Source: Bacillus sp. FJAT-27445 (GTDB taxonomy: Bacteria; Bacillota; Bacilli; Bacillales; Cytobacillaceae). From it: a stretch of DNA of 64,000 bases. The notes beneath the pieces are model-generated. The model was not told the DNA's origin. It saw nothing but the letters and a program-made list of their open reading frames with translations, and did no database searches. The number at the start of each line of letters is the position of its first letter. Within the stretch, counting starts at the first letter, position 1. The stretch spans positions 443,753-507,752 of the forward strand of contig NZ_LMTI01000002.1 of assembly GCF_001510665.1 (NCBI RefSeq). Reading direction: 5' to 3'. Below, piece by piece: positions 17,429 to 26,652 of this stretch. Made by a program: the position numbers and the translations under genes.

Positions 17429-19147
17429 TTATTTTACATACGCTGCGACCCTGTTCCTGCCCGCCCTTTTCGCCCCAACGTAGAGGGCACGGTCAGCATG
17501 GCGGATGAGGGCCAGCGGGTCATCGGCATCTTCTGGCGCGGTGGCGATGCCAAAAGATGCTGTTATTTTAATAGAAAGCATTGGGCTTCTGCCTTCCATG
17601 TGTTCAGATAGGATGAATGGCCAATTGGCAATCGATTCCCTAATCAGTTCGGCTAGGTTGTACGCTTCACGGCTTGTCACTTCCGGCAGGAGGATGACGA
17701 ATTCCTCGCCCCCATACCGGGCAACCGTGCCGGACTCCCCAACAATGTTTTCAATTCTCGATGCCAGTTCCCTCAATACTTCATTCCCGCTTTGATGGCC
17801 ATATGTATCATTGACAGCTTTAAAATGGTCGATATCAAGTATTATTAGCGCGAGCCTCTCACGAACATTCTTTTCAAGCATTCCGAATTCCCTGGTCAAT
17901 ACCTTTTCAAAATAACGGTAATTATGCAGCTTAGTCAGGGAACAGCGCTCGCTATCTTCCTTTGCCTGCTCGTAATGGCGGGCATTTTCAACAGCGATTG
18001 CGTAATGTGAACACAGGATATCAACAATGATCAGCTGCGATTTTTCATACGCGCGCTTCCTCCTCGAAGCAAGGACTACAACCCCGACAATCTTCCCGTT
18101 TTTCATTGTTGGGATACCAAGGATACTCTCGGCATCAAGAGGGATATTCGCGCTCGCAATGTGGCGCCATTCCTTTCTTGAACCAAAGAGGACAGGTTTT
18201 CCGGTGCCCCACACAGTTCCGCTTATTCCTTTATGTTTTTCGAGGCCCATATGGGTGTTAGGCAGGACTACACCATTTTCAACCCGCCTTGACAGGTAAA
18301 TGTCATCATTGTCCTGTATTTCGAGAACATAAGCGTAATCGACAGGCAGCATGCCCGTAAGCTTTTGCAAAAACAGGTCAGTAACCTCGTCAACATTGAT
18401 TCTCTCGGCCAGCTGGTGGCCGATTTCAGCAGCTTTCTGGAGGTATTCGTTTATATGCTGGCTCGAATCGTACATTCGCAGGATAAGGGACACGCTTGCA
18501 AACGGCCCTCCTATGAAAATCAGGGCTAGCAACCCAAGATCCCGATGGAGCATATATAAGACAAAACCAAGCGGCAGTGTTATTACACATGTAATGGTCT
18601 CCCAGATGAAATCCTTGCCGAAAAACGATTCCTTGCTCCTGTATATCACCCTTTGATTAAGCATGACAATCAACTGGTTAAGAACGTAATAAATTGTGGC
18701 GTAGAAAGTTGCAAATAAGACGGCTTGCTTACCATCTCCAAAGTCTGGAAGAATTGTACCGCCAATTTGAAAATAGGCAACCCCGCTCAACAATGAAACA
18801 ATAAAAAACATCAGTGAATTCAAAGGAAGCCTGAACATCCCTTCCTTAGGGATGCGTAGCTTGAATAATAGAACAAGCACCGACAGCTGGACCGCAATCA
18901 TTTCAACGAAAAGTCCGTACCTGAGGAAAACGGCAATAGACACCCATTGGATTAAAAAGATAGGTGTGCCGTTGATGACCATAGGCATAGAGGCTACAAT
19001 CGCGCACAGGATTAGATAGCCTAATAGTTCAATGCCATTTATGCCGGCTGGTGGAGGCGAAATCATGTATGTCAAAACAAGGCCGGGAGGGACGAGCAAA
19101 AGCCATAGAATAAATATCCATTTTTTCATACCCGGGGCTACCGACAA
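17429..19147 (-). CDS. Membrane GAF-GGDEF diguanylate cyclase
   Basis: Predicted to make the second messenger c-di-GMP from two GTP. The 572-residue product has about six to eight membrane helices (residues ~7-220), a GAF-like sensory domain (~245-395) and a GGDEF domain (~400-570). The active-site motif RYGGEEF is intact. The inhibitory RxxD site expected just before it is absent (the segment reads GESGTVARYGG), so product inhibition is unlikely. TTG start at 19147 is preceded by GGAGGTG at good spacing. It lies upstream of the pilus operon, whose PilB has c-di-GMP-type motifs. Confidence 0.88.
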   Translation of the reverse strand: MSVAPGMKKWIFILWLLLVPPGLVLTYMISPPPAGINGIELLGYLILCAIVASMPMVINGTPIFLIQWVSIAVFLRYGLFVEMIAVQLSVLVLLFKLRIPKEGMFRLPLNSLMFFIVSLLSGVAYFQIGGTILPDFGDGKQAVLFATFYATIYYVLNQLIVMLNQRVIYRSKESFFGKDFIWETITCVITLPLGFVLYMLHRDLGLLALIFIGGPFASVSLILRMYDSSQHINEYLQKAAEIGHQLAERINVDEVTDLFLQKLTGMLPVDYAYVLEIQDNDDIYLSRRVENGVVLPNTHMGLEKHKGISGTVWGTGKPVLFGSRKEWRHIASANIPLDAESILGIPTMKNGKIVGVVVLASRRKRAYEKSQLIIVDILCSHYAIAVENARHYEQAKEDSERCSLTKLHNYRYFEKVLTREFGMLEKNVRERLALIILDIDHFKAVNDTYGHQSGNEVLRELASRIENIVGESGTVARYGGEEFVILLPEVTSREAYNLAELIRESIANWPFILSEHMEGRSPMLSIKITASFGIATAPEDADDPLALIRHADRALYVGAKRAGRNRVAAYVK

Positions 19148-19236
19148 TACATTCCCACCTCCAGGAAAATAGTCACAATATTTAAACTTATATTACCAAA
19201 TAAATCCACACTTGTCACATTAAGTTGACTTTTTTA

Positions 19237-20538
19237 TTAAAAATTTTCAAGTATAAATCGCCTTGCCTCGGAAATGAAGTATAAAGAGCCTGTTATGGCC
19301 AGAATCCACCCATCGGGAGTTTCCTTGATTTCATTAGTAAGGAATCCTCTCCAATCATTCTCCACTCCACTTCCCGGCTTGCCACTTAGCACGGATAGTT
19401 CTTCTGCACTAGCAGCCCTCGGGAAGTCAAAGGAAACGAATGTCATCCTGTCGGAAACTTCTTCGAGGCGATGAATCATGCTCCCGAGCGGCTTATCCTT
19501 TAACGCAGCGAACACGATGTGGACTTTTTTATCGGAAAAGCGTGTTGAAAGTTCAGCAGCCAGCGATTCGATTCCTTCCGTATTATGGGCGCCGTCAAGA
19601 ATAACAGTTGGTTTTTCCGAAACAAATTCGAGCCGACCCGGCCAGAAAGCATTCTTAAGCCCTTTTCTGATTTCCGGTTCCCCAGCTTTAATATCACCTT
19701 TTTCAATCAAGTATTGAGCCGCGGTCACTGCGAGGGCCGCATTCGCTGTCTGGTGGATGCCAATCATCGAAACCTCAAGATTGGCCAGTTCGCCAAAAGG
19801 GGTAGAGACAGTAAAACGTTCCCCTTTGTGTATTTTTGAATGGCTGCTCACACGGATTTCCTCCCCGAGCTTAAAGGTGGAGGAATGCTTTTCTGCGGCC
19901 TGCTTTTCGATTACAGCAAGCGCTTCGGGATGCTGAGTTCCGGTTATGACCGGGAGGCCTTCCTTAATAATCCCCGCTTTTTCAAAAGCAATCTCCGCAT
20001 ATGTATCGCCAAGAATGGAAATATGGTCAAGCCCGACATTGGTAATGACAGATACAAGAGGCATGAGAATATTCGTCGAATCGAACCGGCCGCCAAGCCC
20101 AACTTCATAAATAGCAAAATCAACTTGTTTTACCTCTGCAAAATAAACAAATGACATCGCCGTAATTACTTCAAATTCGGTTGGCCCGCCAAGCTCTGAA
20201 TTGTCCAATTCGTCAGCAAGCGGCTTGATCCGATTCGCGAGTTCAAGTAATTCCTCATCCGATACCTGCTTGCCGTTTACACTGATTCGCTCATTGAAGC
20301 TCTCGATGTAAGGGGACGTGAAGGTTCCGATTGTGTAGCCTGCATCCGCAAGAATCGAGCGTAAAAACGTAACGGTCGACCCCTTCCCATTCGTCCCTCC
20401 AATATGGACGGTTTTAATTTTTCTCTCGGGATTACCGAGCTTCTCCATCATCCACTCCATTCGTTTTAGCCCCGGCTTGATGCCAAGCCTCAGCCTTGCG
20501 TGTATCCAAGTAAGCGCTTCATCATATGTTTGAAACAT
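19237..20538 (-). CDS. folC: Folylpolyglutamate/dihydrofolate synthase FolC
   Basis: Adds glutamate to folates (and to dihydropteroate in bifunctional enzymes). The 433-residue product from ATG 20538 (preceded by GGAGGGCAAG) has the P-loop GGTNGKGST, the FTSPYI and HISILGDT (GLDHISILG) motifs of the Mur ligase-like family, and a C-terminal domain with DGAHN. The frame is open 21 codons further upstream without a binding site. It follows valS after a 362-bp gap that holds a hairpin repeat array. Confidence 0.95.
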   Translation of the reverse strand: MFQTYDEALTWIHARLRLGIKPGLKRMEWMMEKLGNPERKIKTVHIGGTNGKGSTVTFLRSILADAGYTIGTFTSPYIESFNERISVNGKQVSDEELLELANRIKPLADELDNSELGGPTEFEVITAMSFVYFAEVKQVDFAIYEVGLGGRFDSTNILMPLVSVITNVGLDHISILGDTYAEIAFEKAGIIKEGLPVITGTQHPEALAVIEKQAAEKHSSTFKLGEEIRVSSHSKIHKGERFTVSTPFGELANLEVSMIGIHQTANAALAVTAAQYLIEKGDIKAGEPEIRKGLKNAFWPGRLEFVSEKPTVILDGAHNTEGIESLAAELSTRFSDKKVHIVFAALKDKPLGSMIHRLEEVSDRMTFVSFDFPRAASAEELSVLSGKPGSGVENDWRGFLTNEIKETPDGWILAITGSLYFISEARRFILENF

Positions 20539-20678
20539 CGTTCTTGCCCTCCAAAGGAAAAGCGGAGGCGCCCATTCTGTCGGGCGCCGCAACCAATCCA
20601 ATTCAAAGATATGTGTTTTATTTTTTTAATGATTCAGTGATCCGGGTCCGGCTTATAAAGAACTTTTACGTTTATATC

Positions 20679-20826
20679 AGGACCGTTTTACATCGGATTC
20701 TTGATCGAAACGGTCTTGAGAACCTCTGTCAGGACCGTTTTACATCGGATTCTTAATCGAAACGGTCTTGAGAACCTCTGTCAGGACCGTTTCACATTGG
20801 TTTCTTCATCGAAAAGGTCTTGAGGG
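20679..20826. repeat. Tandem 52-bp hairpin array between valS and folC
   Basis: Three units start at 20679, 20731 and 20783, exactly 52 bp apart. Each contains GGACCGTTT followed about 20 bases later by AAACGGTC (AAAAGGTC in the last), so each unit can fold into a ~35-nt hairpin. Linkers (TTGAGAACCTCTGTCA) are nearly identical. Units 1 and 2 differ by one base; unit 3 is more diverged. See the finding on the shared 52-bp period. Confidence 0.85.
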
Positions 20827-20841
20827 CCGCCTGCTAACTTA

Positions 20842-20884
20842 ACAGCCGGAAGACGAACCCCAGTTGTGATTCGTCTTCCGCTGT
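20842..20884 (-). terminator. Hairpin after valS, possible terminator
   Basis: ACAGCGGAAGACGAA pairs with TTCGTCTTCCGGCTGT on the minus strand, 17 bases after the valS stop. The following tract (TAAGTT) is a poor U-run, so termination may be partial. Confidence 0.5.
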
Positions 20885-20900
20885 CTTATTCCAAACAGGT

Positions 20901-23543
20901 TTAGCCTCTCAATTCCTTAATGCGTGCTTCGACGATCGCGCGTTTTTCGGAGTAGTCCTTTTCCTTGGCGCGTTCTTCTTCAATAACGCTTTCAGGTGCT
21001 TTTTTGACGAAGCCTTCGTTGCCAAGCTTTTTCTGGACCCTTTCAACCTCTTTATCAAGGCGGGCCTTTTCTTTTTCCAGGCGGGCAATTTCTTCTTCGA
21101 TATTGATCAGCCCTTCAAGGGGAAGGATAATTTCAACACCAGTAATGACCGCTGTCATCGCCTTATCCGGAGTGGAAATGTCTGTTCCTATCTGGAGCTC
21201 TTCAGGGTTGCAGAAGCGCTCGATGTAGGCGCGGTTCTTTTCAACCATTCCAAGCACAGTTTCATCCTTCGCCTTAACGAGCATTTTTATTTTTTTGCTC
21301 AAAGGTGTATTTACTTCGGCACGGATATTTCGTACTGAGCGGATCATTTCAACCAGCAGCTTCATTTCGGCGGCAGCTTCCTCATCCGTCAGCGAAGCAT
21401 CCGCTTTTGGCCACGCAGCAACGATAATCGATTCGCCTTCATGCGGGAGGTGCTGCCAAATTTCTTCTGTGATGAACGGCATGAATGGATGCATCAGCCT
21501 CATTGTATTGTCGAGTACATAAGCCAAAATGGAACGGGTTGTCTTTTTGGCAGCTTCGTCTTCGCCGTAAAGCGGAAGTTTCGCCATCTCGATATACCAG
21601 TCACAGAAATCATCCCAGATAAAGTTGTACAGAGCGCGGCCGACTTCGCCGAATTCGTAGCGCTCGGACAGGCGGGTTACCGTTTCAATCGTTTCATTCA
21701 GCCTTGTCAAAATCCATTTATCGGCAGTCGATTTCTCACCGCTTAAATCGATTTCTTCATATTTCAGGCCGTTCATATTCATCAAGGCGAAACGGGAAGC
21801 ATTCCAAATCTTATTCGCGAAGTTCCACGTCGCTTCAACCTTCTCGGTGCTGTAACGAAGATCCTGGCCTGGCGAGCTTCCTGTTGAAAGGAAGTACCTT
21901 AAGGAATCAGCGCCATACTGGGCGATAACATCCATCGGATCAACGCCGTTGCCGAGCGATTTACTCATCTTGCGGCCTTCCGCATCACGAACGAGGCCGT
22001 GGATCAGAACATCCCTGAACGGGCGCTCTCCTGTAAACTCAAGGCTTTGGAAAATCATCCGCGATACCCAGAATCCAATAATGTCATACCCAGTAACGAG
22101 TACATCTGTCGGGAAGTAACGCTTGAAGTCGGCAGCATCTTCATTCGGCCAGCCCATTGTCGAGAACGGCCAAAGCGCCGAACTGAACCAGGTGTCGAGT
22201 ACGTCGTTGTCCTGTTTCCAGTTTTCTTCATCCGCAGGAGGGTTTTCACCAACGTAAACCACGCCTGTTTCCTTATGGTACCAGGCAGGAATCCTGTGGC
22301 CCCACCAAAGCTGACGTGAAATGCACCAGTCGCGGGTGTTTTCCATCCAGCGCAAATAGTTTGTTTCAAAACGGTCCGGAACAAAGTTGACTTTGTTTTC
22401 CTTCTGCTGAAGGGCAATCGCTTCATCAGCGAGTGGCTGCATTTTTACGAACCATTGGGTTGAAAGATAGGGTTCAACAACAGCGCCGCTCCGCTCTGAA
22501 TGGCCGACTGAATGCAAATGGTCTTCAATTTTGAAAAGGACGCCTTCCTCCTGGAGGTCATTGACAATCTGTTTGCGGCATTCGAAGCGGTCCATGCCGT
22601 TGTACTTGCCAGCGCGCGCGTTCATCGAGCCATCTTCGTTCATGACGAGAACGCGCTCAAGGTTATGGCGGTTGCCGATTTCAAAATCGTTCGGGTCATG
22701 GGCTGGCGTAATTTTAACAGCACCTGAGCCAAATTCCATATCAACGTAATCATCACCAACAATCGGAATCTCACGGCCAATGATTGGCAGGATAACTGTT
22801 TTTCCAATAAGATGCTTGTAGCGATCATCTTCCGGATGGACGGCAACCGCTGTATCACCGAGCATTGTCTCAGGGCGGGTTGTCGCAATTTCAATGTGGC
22901 CGGAACCATCAGCCAACGGATATCTCATATGGTAAAACGCGCCCTGGACATCCTTGTGGATAACCTCAATATCGGAAAGGGCTGTTTTAGTGGCAGGATC
23001 CCAGTTGATGATGTATTCGCCGCGGTAAATCAGGCCTTTTTCAAATAGTGCAACAAAAACCTTTTTAACCGCATCGGATAGCCCTTCATCCAATGTGAAG
23101 CGCTCACGGCTGTAGTCAAGGCCAAGGCCAAGCTTTGACCATTGTGTGCGGATATGGCCGGCGTACTCATCCTTCCAGCGCCATGTTTCCTCAACGAATT
23201 TTTCGCGGCCAAGATCATAGCGGGTTTTTCCCTCGTTGCGCAGTTTTTCTTCAACCTTCGCCTGGGTCGCGATCCCGGCATGGTCCATCCCCGGCAGCCA
23301 AAGAACGTCAAAGCCCTGCATCCTTTTCATCCGGGTGATGATGTCCTGGAGCGTTGTATCCCATGCATGGCCAAGGTGAAGTTTCCCGGTTACGTTCGGC
23401 GGCGGGATGACAACCGTGTAAGGCTGTTTTGTTTCGTCATCCTTCGCTTCGAAAAATTTTCCGTTAACCCACCAGTCATAGCGTCCCTGCTCGATCGACT
23501 GCGGGTCGTATTTCGTCGGCATGCTGATTTCTTTTTGATCCAT
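20901..23543 (-). CDS. valS: Valyl-tRNA synthetase
   Basis: Charges tRNA-Val. The 880-residue product has the class I signatures [15 protein letters not shown] (HIGH-type HLGH, about 48-62) and KMSKSLGN (KMSKS, about 525). It also has the editing domain between them, an anticodon-binding domain, and the C-terminal coiled coil typical of ValRS (about 815-880). ATG 23543 follows AAGGAGGAATTACG. Expression is controlled by the T-box leader just upstream. Confidence 0.98.
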   Translation of the reverse strand: MDQKEISMPTKYDPQSIEQGRYDWWVNGKFFEAKDDETKQPYTVVIPPPNVTGKLHLGHAWDTTLQDIITRMKRMQGFDVLWLPGMDHAGIATQAKVEEKLRNEGKTRYDLGREKFVEETWRWKDEYAGHIRTQWSKLGLGLDYSRERFTLDEGLSDAVKKVFVALFEKGLIYRGEYIINWDPATKTALSDIEVIHKDVQGAFYHMRYPLADGSGHIEIATTRPETMLGDTAVAVHPEDDRYKHLIGKTVILPIIGREIPIVGDDYVDMEFGSGAVKITPAHDPNDFEIGNRHNLERVLVMNEDGSMNARAGKYNGMDRFECRKQIVNDLQEEGVLFKIEDHLHSVGHSERSGAVVEPYLSTQWFVKMQPLADEAIALQQKENKVNFVPDRFETNYLRWMENTRDWCISRQLWWGHRIPAWYHKETGVVYVGENPPADEENWKQDNDVLDTWFSSALWPFSTMGWPNEDAADFKRYFPTDVLVTGYDIIGFWVSRMIFQSLEFTGERPFRDVLIHGLVRDAEGRKMSKSLGNGVDPMDVIAQYGADSLRYFLSTGSSPGQDLRYSTEKVEATWNFANKIWNASRFALMNMNGLKYEEIDLSGEKSTADKWILTRLNETIETVTRLSERYEFGEVGRALYNFIWDDFCDWYIEMAKLPLYGEDEAAKKTTRSILAYVLDNTMRLMHPFMPFITEEIWQHLPHEGESIIVAAWPKADASLTDEEAAAEMKLLVEMIRSVRNIRAEVNTPLSKKIKMLVKAKDETVLGMVEKNRAYIERFCNPEELQIGTDISTPDKAMTAVITGVEIILPLEGLINIEEEIARLEKEKARLDKEVERVQKKLGNEGFVKKAPESVIEEERAKEKDYSEKRAIVEARIKELRG

Positions 23544-23644
23544 CGTAATTCCTCCTTGATAAACTTTAAAAAACGGGGTGAGGCGATTAACTTTGCCTCC
23601 GCTTTTCCTTGTCTAGCTACAGCGAGCAGCGCCTTCGCTTTTCC

Positions 23645-23895
23645 AATAAAAAACTCCACTCATCCAATAAAAGGACGAATGGAGTGCGATCGCGGTACCA
23701 CCTTTTTTCCGGCAAAAAACACCGGCTCTTAATTGAATAACGGAGTCGATCCGTCTTCCGTTACCGGGCGCGGAGCCTTTAGCGGAAGAAGCTCAAGGGT
23801 GACGTTCCAATGGGCTGCATGGGAAATCTTTCAGCTGGCAAATTTCCCTCTCTGGAATGCAACGGGGCACTGTACTTTTCCCTGTCACTGCTTTT
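23645..23895 (-). ncRNA. T-box leader of valS
   Basis: On the minus strand the conserved T-box GGTGGTACCGCG (23691-23702) lies just before a terminator stem (CACTCCATTCGTCC with GGATGAGTGGAG, then TTTTTT). This is the classic antiterminator/terminator arrangement. Upstream is a long structured stem I region with an AGAGAGGG start. A GTC triplet (in GAACGTCACCC) fits a valine specifier. Uncharged tRNA-Val would pair with the specifier and with the T-box bulge and allow valS transcription. The 5' limit is approximate. Confidence 0.9.
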
Positions 23896-24052
23896 TACTA
23901 TTAATTTATATCTTATACTACCCAAAAAGATAGGGGAACGTCAATCAGGATGGCCAATTTTTTTCGTTTTTAACCCTTTATTAAAAATAGGTCCACACAA
24001 TCTGGGCTGTGCCAGCATATAATGGTGTACTATACACCGGGAGGGATGTTCC

Positions 24053-24241
24053 ATGAAAAGATTCAACCGTTATATGTATCCTTCATGGCTGAGGAGGATT
24101 CGGGTAGTGGCCGTGCAGTTCAGCATCCCGTTTTGCGTTTTCCAGGGAATTCGGACGATTATTTTTCCAACGTCGTTTGATGTAATTTTTCTGGCCGTTC
24201 TTATTTTACTTACTACAGCAATTTATATGGAAATTATTTAA
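24053..24241 (+). CDS. Small two-helix membrane protein (YszA-like)
   Basis: A 62-residue plus-strand product with a basic N-terminus (MKRFNRYMYPSWLRR) and two hydrophobic stretches (about 17-35 and 40-60). GGGAGGGATGTTCC precedes the ATG at good spacing and a strong terminator follows directly. B. subtilis has a small gene (yszA, as I recall) at this place between valS and ysxE; I did not verify identity. Function unknown. Confidence 0.65.
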   Translation: MKRFNRYMYPSWLRRIRVVAVQFSIPFCVFQGIRTIIFPTSFDVIFLAVLILLTTAIYMEII

Positions 24242-24277
24242 GGAGCCCTGGTGGACAGATCACTGGGCTCCTTCTTT
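24241..24277. terminator. Bidirectional terminator between the small membrane gene and ysxE
   Basis: GGAGCCCTGGTG and CACTGGGCTCC pair around a 7-base loop with T-rich tails. It ends the plus-strand small gene and overlaps the ysxE 3' end on the minus strand. Confidence 0.8.
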
Positions 24278-25291
24278 TGCTGCCTGCTGCATTTGATCAA
24301 TTTCGGATAGTCTCATCACAACATATTCAGTATTTTTAAGATGCCAATATTCCTTCAATAGCTTCCTCGAAAACTTGAACTCGTTTTTCGTCCCACGTTT
24401 GTTGAAGTAAGCTTCGGCCACACGGGTTATTTGTAGCGGATGCGATAGATAGCTGTAAAACAGCAGCTTTTCATCCGGTTTCAACGGAAAGTATTTAAAG
24501 TAATGGGTCACCCATTGGACTGCTTCCTCGCTCCGCCTTGGCTGGGTTTCAAGCATCCTCGACATGAATGGGAGCAGGTCATGGGTTGGCGAGCCATAGC
24601 CCGACTGTTCAAAATTAATGAAATAGCCTTGCCCTGTTTCATTGTAAATGAAATGTTCGGGAGACAGCTTCCCATGGATGATGACCATCCTTGCCTTCTC
24701 AAGTTCCTTGCTTTCCTCTTTCCAAGCGTCAAGCTTTTCCTTTGAAAACTTCAATGCTTGGGAAATCTCATTGTAATATAGGCAAAACTGCAGTTCAAAC
24801 GGGGACATATAAATCTTTTTTTCACACTTTTCTATGAATCCATCTAGGAATTCCTGGTTTTTCTCGTACTGCCTAGACATTTTTTCAAAATGCTCCTCGC
24901 GTGCTTCCTTCCCGACTTTAACCTCACGCGACGAAAGAGTGTGAAGTCTTGCCAATTCACGGACCATCGAGAGGTTCCTGTCATCAAGCCCATCCTTAAG
25001 GTCATTCGGAAGCCAGGGCATGAGATAATAGAGTTTTTGGCCAGAAAGAATCCCATACCTTCCATCCAATGCGGGATAAATTGGGACAATCCGGTTATAG
25101 CCGCGCTGGTATAAATCTTGGACATACCGGATGAAGTCGATTCCTTCACGGGCATCGATTGATTTCAATGCAAAAGTTCCTTTGCTGCTGTAAACCTTTT
25201 TAATTTTCCCATAATCCTCTACATAATAGGGATTGATCATGTAAGGCTCCAGGATTGGGGCGAATTCCCTCAGGCGGTTTGTTTCATTCAT
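24260..25291 (-). CDS. ysxE: Spore coat-associated kinase-like protein YsxE
   Basis: CotS/YsxE family: proteins with an aminoglycoside-phosphotransferase-like fold found in the spore coat. The 343-residue product contains the recognisable catalytic-loop region VIIHGKLSPEHFIYNETG (HGxLxxxxxI, about 207-224) and a following metal-loop-like INFEQSGYGSPTHDL, in which the usual Asp of IDF is Asn, so activity is doubtful. It lies downstream of spoVID as in B. subtilis. Confidence 0.88.
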   Translation of the reverse strand: MNETNRLREFAPILEPYMINPYYVEDYGKIKKVYSSKGTFALKSIDAREGIDFIRYVQDLYQRGYNRIVPIYPALDGRYGILSGQKLYYLMPWLPNDLKDGLDDRNLSMVRELARLHTLSSREVKVGKEAREEHFEKMSRQYEKNQEFLDGFIEKCEKKIYMSPFELQFCLYYNEISQALKFSKEKLDAWKEESKELEKARMVIIHGKLSPEHFIYNETGQGYFINFEQSGYGSPTHDLLPFMSRMLETQPRRSEEAVQWVTHYFKYFPLKPDEKLLFYSYLSHPLQITRVAEAYFNKRGTKNEFKFSRKLLKEYWHLKNTEYVVMRLSEIDQMQQAAKEGAQ

Positions 25292-25376
25292 TGGTTTTCA
25301 GCTCGCTTTTTGGAAAGTTCCCTTTTTAAAATAAACAGTGAGCGAGTTGTTCGCCCGCTCAACTGCATGTATTCGG

Positions 25377-26474
25377 CTATTTCTTTGCTAAGGCTGCGGG
25401 AATGTACAGCACCTGTCCCTCGTACACATCCTGGTTTAAATCAAGACGGTTGTAGCGCAGAAGGTTTTGGATGGACACAGAATACCTGTCGGAAATACGG
25501 TCAAGCGTATCCCCCTTCTGGACGATGCATACCTTCAGTTTCGTATGCTCATCGCCCTCATCCTTCCGCGCAAAAAACTCGGTCAGGGACATGCTTTTTT
25601 TCTTGCCCTTTTTCTTTTTTGCCTGCACAGGGGACGAGGAAGAAGATTCTACCTCTTCAGCTTCCGAAGTGTCCGTTTCAGCGTGTTTCTCTACAACAGT
25701 TTCCTCTGCGGCTTCTGACTGGACGGGCGGCGCAAATGGCACGGCATTCAAATCTTCCTGCTGTATATTTTCGCTCCTTGCAGGATTAAATGGGAGCACT
25801 CCATGAAATTGGTTCCAATAGGAAGGGAATGGGAAGGTTGAAAAAGCAGCCGGGTTATCCACGGAGTCCTCCTCGGGAGCACGCCTGGCTTCCGCTTCAA
25901 AAACCAACTCCTCTTCTTCCTCCTCAAACTCATATGCAACTAGGGCCTCTTCGTCTTCATCCTCCGTGTCAGCATCCAAAATCCGGTCCAAAATGGAGAT
26001 TTCTTCCCTTTCGTTTTCTGCTTCCGGTTCCTCTGACGAACCCTGGCCATCATAGAGGCCGCTGATAATCAAATCCGCGGTCAGCTTCATACAGCTTCTT
26101 TCCGGAAAAGAATAATCAAAAGAATCCACAATGACGTCGATATCATAAATGCTCGAAATACGGTTTACCGGAATGGTAACGTCAACCGGGAAGCGGTGGA
26201 CAAATTCGCATATTCCGGCCTCCCTTGGCGCGACCGACTGAACATATCTTAGGCCTGGCGATCCCTCGGAATCCTCTTCAAGGCCGCCCGATTTGCATTC
26301 ATATTCCCCGGACAAATCCAGCGCGCCGCGGATGTTCACATACTGATCGTTCTCCTGAATCGTAATATCCGGGCTTAATGAAATCGATACAAGCTCATCG
26401 ACTTCCTGTCCTTTCCGGAACCACAAGGATTCCTCTAAAGAAAATCGCAGAGACGATTGTTTCTCCTGGGACAA
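25377..26474 (-). CDS. spoVID: Spore coat morphogenetic protein SpoVID
   Basis: SpoVID drives coat encasement around the forespore with SpoIVA and SafA. The 365-residue product from TTG 26474 (after GGAGG) begins SQEKQSSLRFSLEESLWF, matching the conserved N-terminal encasement domain. A long acidic middle (about 150-290) and a lysine patch follow. A C-terminal LysM domain (VQKGDTLDRISDRYSVSIQN) ends the protein. Longer frames upstream lack a binding site. Expected to be a mother-cell sigma-E gene. Confidence 0.93.
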   Translation of the reverse strand: MSQEKQSSLRFSLEESLWFRKGQEVDELVSISLSPDITIQENDQYVNIRGALDLSGEYECKSGGLEEDSEGSPGLRYVQSVAPREAGICEFVHRFPVDVTIPVNRISSIYDIDVIVDSFDYSFPERSCMKLTADLIISGLYDGQGSSEEPEAENEREEISILDRILDADTEDEDEEALVAYEFEEEEEELVFEAEARRAPEEDSVDNPAAFSTFPFPSYWNQFHGVLPFNPARSENIQQEDLNAVPFAPPVQSEAAEETVVEKHAETDTSEAEEVESSSSSPVQAKKKKGKKKSMSLTEFFARKDEGDEHTKLKVCIVQKGDTLDRISDRYSVSIQNLLRYNRLDLNQDVYEGQVLYIPAALAKK

Positions 26475-26623
26475 AGCGACTCCTCCTTTCATGTCCTTCA
26501 TAAAAAATCACCATGTCACTTACACTTTATGAATTCTGGAAAGGCTTTATGATAAAAAATCGCTATTGTTCAAGACTATCTTCCATTCGTTACGAGTGGC
26601 CGTCCGCGCATACTCGTACATAG

Positions 26624-26652
26624 GAAAAACGCATGGGGAGCCCATGCGTTTA
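26624..26652 (-). terminator. Terminator after the M48-ankyrin gene
   Basis: AAACGCATGG pairs with CCATGCGTTTTT around a 4-6 base loop on the minus strand; the stem overlaps the stop codon of the upstream gene. Confidence 0.85.

Noticed and set aside
20679-20826. CRISPR-like array
   Set aside because: Units repeat over their full length with no unique spacers, only three copies, and no cas genes nearby.
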